A stretch of 64,000 nt of DNA, from NCBI RefSeq assembly GCF_000418325.1, contig NC_021658.1, positions 3,610,001 through 3,674,000 of the forward strand. The letters are read 5' to 3'. Positions 63,001 through 64,000 of this stretch are shown piece by piece (position 1 is the first letter of the stretch; each line of letters starts with the position of its first letter). The notes beneath the pieces are model-generated. The model saw only the letters and a list, made by a program, of their open reading frames with translations, ran no database searches and had not been told where the DNA came from. Origin of the DNA: Sorangium cellulosum So0157-2 (GTDB taxonomy: Bacteria > Myxococcota_A > Polyangia > Polyangiales > Polyangiaceae). The translations under genes and the position numbers were made by a program.

Positions 63001-64000
63001 CGACCAGCCGTCACAGAGGATGTGGTGCACCGTCCACAAAAGGACGTGCGCTGTGTCGGAGAGCCGCAGCAGCGTCGCCCGGAAGAGAGGCCCCTCGCCG
63101 AGGTGGAACGGCCGCGCGGCATCGGCCTGCGCGCGCCTCCGCACCTCGTCTTCCTGAGCTGCCGCCGGCAGCGCGCCGAGGTCGATCACGGGCAGCGCGA
63201 AGCGGACCTCGCTGGCGATGACCTGGCGCGCCGCTCCAGCGGCGGCGGGGAACGTGGTCCGGAGCGCCTCGTGGCGCCGCACGATCTCGATGAGGCTCCG
63301 CTCGAGCGCGGCCGCGCTGAGCGGCCCCGTGAGGCGCAGGGCCGCCGCGATGTTGTACAGCGGGCTGTCCGGCTTCAGCTGATCCAGGAACCAGAGCCGC
63401 TGCTGCGCGAACGACAGCGGCAGCTCGCCTTCGCGCCCGGCGCGCTCCAACGGCGGCGGCGCCGGCGCGCCTTGGCGCCGGGCGGCCTCGATGTACGCGA
63501 GGAGCTCGGCCACCGTGGGCCCGTCGAACAGCACCCGGAGCGGCAGCTCCACCCCGAAGGTGGCGCGGATCCGCGAGACCAACTGCGTCGCTGACAGCGA
63601 GTGGCCGCCGAGCGCGAAGAAGCTGTCGCGCACCCCGACGCGATCGACGCCCAGCACCTCGGCCCAGAGGCCGGCGAGCAGCTCTTCTGCCGGCGTGCGC
63701 GGGGCGACGAAGTCGTCGTCTCGGCCCCGGCGCTGCGGTGCGGCGGCCGGGAGTGCTTCGCGGTCGACCTTGCCGTTCGGGTCGAGCGGCATCGCCGCGA
63801 GTCGCTCGAACGCAGCCGGAATCATCACCTCCGGGAGCATCTCCTGCAGATGCGCGCGTAGCTCGGTCGCGGTCGGCTCCGCGCCCCCGCGCGCCACCAC
63901 GTAGGCCGTCAGGCGCCTGTCCCCGCGCTCGTCCTCGCGCGCCACCACGGCCGCCTCCTGCACCGCGGGATGCAGCTGTAGCGCCGCCTCAATCTCGCCC
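57004..64000 (-). CDS. NRPS A, 3' part: (A)-PCP-C-A(Thr)-PCP-C-A-PCP
   Basis: Open to the right edge, so the 5' end is missing; about 2330 residues seen. Order: end of an A domain (to 63750, NGKVDREALP); PCP 63700-63490; C 63430-62150; A 62060-60530, code DFWNIGMVHK, a standard Thr code; PCP with Gly-Gly-Asp-Ser 60500-60300; an unusual C domain 60240-58860 that begins VEDAYPLAALQAGMIYHS and has HHSILDGWS; A 58810-57300, code DVWCIAMVYK, unassigned; PCP 57260-57030. It ends in a short acidic/hydrophobic tail (KVEEFIL) after the PCP, the kind of peptide that a TubC domain can bind, and NRPS B starts with TubC. The NRPS therefore passes its peptide to NRPS B. Confidence 0.9.
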   Translation of the reverse strand, partial: GEIEAALQLHPAVQEAAVVAREDERGDRRLTAYVVARGGAEPTATELRAHLQEMLPEVMIPAAFERLAAMPLDPNGKVDREALPAAAPQRRGRDDDFVAPRTPAEELLAGLWAEVLGVDRVGVRDSFFALGGHSLSATQLVSRIRATFGVELPLRVLFDGPTVAELLAYIEAARRQGAPAPPPLERAGREGELPLSFAQQRLWFLDQLKPDSPLYNIAAALRLTGPLSAAALERSLIEIVRRHEALRTTFPAAAGAARQVIASEVRFALPVIDLGALPAAAQEDEVRRRAQADAARPFHLGEGPLFRATLLRLSDTAHVLLWTVHHILCDGWSMGVFLAELSALYAALSAGRPSPLPELPIQPADHALWQRRWVSGDLLESQLAYWRRQLGGALPALELPTDRARRAVQSYAGASLPVELPGALCTALRDLCRRQGVTLFMTLLAAFKVLLSRYAGQDDIVVGTPIAGRTQRETEGLIGLFANTLVLRTDLSGEPTFVELLRRVREVTLDAYAHQDAPFERLVEELASARDLSRSPLFQVVFVFQNMPLPALSLGDVSLSLLPVESTTAKFDLTLSLQETDGVIRGELEYSTDLFDAGTIARMAGHLQTLLEGLAEGPERRIGELGLLTAAERRQLVSEWNGTGVSYAEEACLHELFEAQVERTPEAVAVVFEGQTLSYRELNRRANRLAHRLRSLGVGPEVLVGLCVERSVEMVVGIVSILKAGGAYVPLDPSHPAERLGFMLEDARPGVLLTHSALAGRLPEHAVTTLYLDEEGATLPAACEDNAPSRARREHLAYVMYTSGSTGKPKGTLVEHGHVVRLFRATETWFGFGERDVWTLFHSYAFDFSVWEMWGALLYGGRLVVVAFEVSRCPEAFHGLLREQGVTVLNQTPSAFRQLLVADGAYAGQPELPLRLVIFGGEALDVSSLAPWFARHGEQAPRLVNMYGITETTVHVTYLPLSPRDAGGAGGSPIGRPLPDLQAYVLDRAGALLPIGVAGELYVGGPGLARGYLNRPELTAERFIADPFNASPGGRLYRTGDRCRWLPDGTLEYLGRADHQVKVRGHRVELGEIEGALRQHPAVREAIVDAREDTPGDRQLVAYVVPRGDVGHELSSCVLREHLVQKLPAHMVPSAFILLDALPLSIHGKLDRKALPAPHRRDTTRVYVAPRTPAEELLAEIWSEVLRLDRVGIDDPFFEIGGDSIRSLQVSTRARTAGLPLSVQQLFQHTTIRALSHALSETEGERADAHDLKVDPFALISAEDRARLPAGVEDAYPLAALQAGMIYHSEYSPASAMYHDVFSLHLEAELDPSTLKASLAELSARHPVLRTSFDLVHYSQPLQLVHEAAEIPLSVEDLGALPEEVRQARLDALFEEEKRRPFLWSEAPLLRFSLYRRGDRDQQLMMSFHHSILDGWSAASLLAELLHRFAALAGGAARQRGGVIHAFREFVALERETLASAEAAQYWQLYLADATCSYLPRLASAGQGGADESAPRVVGVPISAETSAALKVLASAAGVPIKSVLLAAHLRVMSLLCGQPDVVTGLVVNGRPEMRDADRALGLFLNTVPFRQAVCHATWLDLARDVFANERRMLPYRRYPLAHLQRHGTPLFASAFNFTHFHVYDGLDVLGVARFKDGRFFEHTNLALTAHFSLSLGRSDVELQLLFGAPDISSAQIEAIAGYYARTLEAMARAPSAPPGAASLLSSEERCQLLSEWNDITVSYCEPACLHELFEAQVERTPDAVAVVFGEQGLTYRALDRRANQLANHLRALGVGPESRVGLHAERSLDMVVGILGILKAGGAYVPLDPIYPEDRLGFMMADAALSVVLTQERLISSLADSSARVLVLDSGWDQSGAPSDERPRSGAAPENLAYAMYTSGSTGRPKGVLVTHANVVRLLRATQRWFNFSERDVWTMFHSFAFDVSVWEMWGALLHGGRLVVVSFEDSRAPDALHRLLRRERVTVLCQTPSAFRQLVEFDASSPASQQLGLRAVILAGEAIDLQSLRPWFKRHGDERPQLVNMYGITETTVYTTYRPLRQADVDGASSSPIGRPLPDMQVYVLDPRQQLLPVGVPGELYVGGAGVARGYLNRPELSAERFIANPFVEQPGARLYRTGDVGRWLPDGTLEYLGRLDHQIKLHGYRIEPGEIEAALEQHPDVQQAVVLAWQDAPGDERLVAYVVTRQGAAPPEGELRGWVRNRVPEYMVPSAFVRLAAIPLSPNGKIDREALPAPSCARPEQQGVFIAPRTPTEELLAGLFAEVLHLDRVGALDDFFELGGHSLSAIQLVARLRSSSGVELPLRALFEARTVERLACVIEALMDAHKVEEFIL

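Overview
The window is very GC-rich and carries giant NRPS genes, many lipoproteins, a TubC-type docking domain and an unusual two-strand mixture of small operons. This points to a myxobacterium, most likely a Sorangium/Polyangium-type member of the Polyangiales. That is inference from gene content; no rRNA gene is present to confirm it. I see no tRNA, rRNA, CRISPR array or intact insertion sequence.

Left part (1-9.8 kb), housekeeping and accessory genes: a truncated GT-C-like membrane glycosyltransferase, a DUF1206 membrane protein, an AHL-lactonase-like metallo-hydrolase and a TFIIB-type zinc-ribbon protein. Next comes a tight minus-strand operon of a GCS2-type carboxylate-amine ligase, an ATP-grasp ligase and a class II glutamine amidotransferase. 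A Cys-rich lipoprotein and a plant-like ATP-dependent 6-phosphofructokinase follow.

10.3-17.1 kb is an exopolysaccharide locus: an NfrA-like TPR/outer-membrane protein, an NfrB-type GT2 glycosyltransferase, WecB (UDP-GlcNAc 2-epimerase) and a DUF4434-like lipoprotein glycosidase, with a convergent DUF2334 deacetylase-like lipoprotein. It resembles the phage N4 receptor glycan system of E. coli, but the NfrB here lacks the C-terminal c-di-GMP receptor region.

17.4-26.5 kb is a mixed region with signs of decay: an outer-membrane barrel lipoprotein, a frameshifted methyltransferase, an orphan Tat-exported sulfonate-type binding protein, an Rpn/DUF4351 nuclease remnant, an alpha/beta hydrolase, and a large membrane protein whose stop codon seems to have been lost. 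26.7-32.0 kb holds a MarR regulator with a clear palindromic operator, a repeat-rich spacer (127-bp hairpin element, 13 copies of an octamer), a protoglobin, an ABC-2 exporter pair and a luciferase-like monooxygenase of the type found in natural-product clusters.

32.0-64.0 kb is one minus-strand NRPS assembly line that runs off the right edge. NRPS A (57004-64000, 5' end missing) feeds NRPS B through a TubC docking domain. NRPS B ends in a thioesterase. Readable adenylation codes suggest Thr, Pro, Thr, Asn and Pro, with an FkbM-type methyltransferase inside the second Thr domain, an N-methyltransferase inside the Asn domain, and one epimerase. Two lesions or assembly artefacts mark NRPS B: an in-frame fusion of a half A domain to the tail of a C domain at 54.6 kb, and a 191-bp tandem duplication at 43 kb that breaks the reading frame. 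Both lie at edges of, or inside, kilobase-long near-identical repeats shared between modules.
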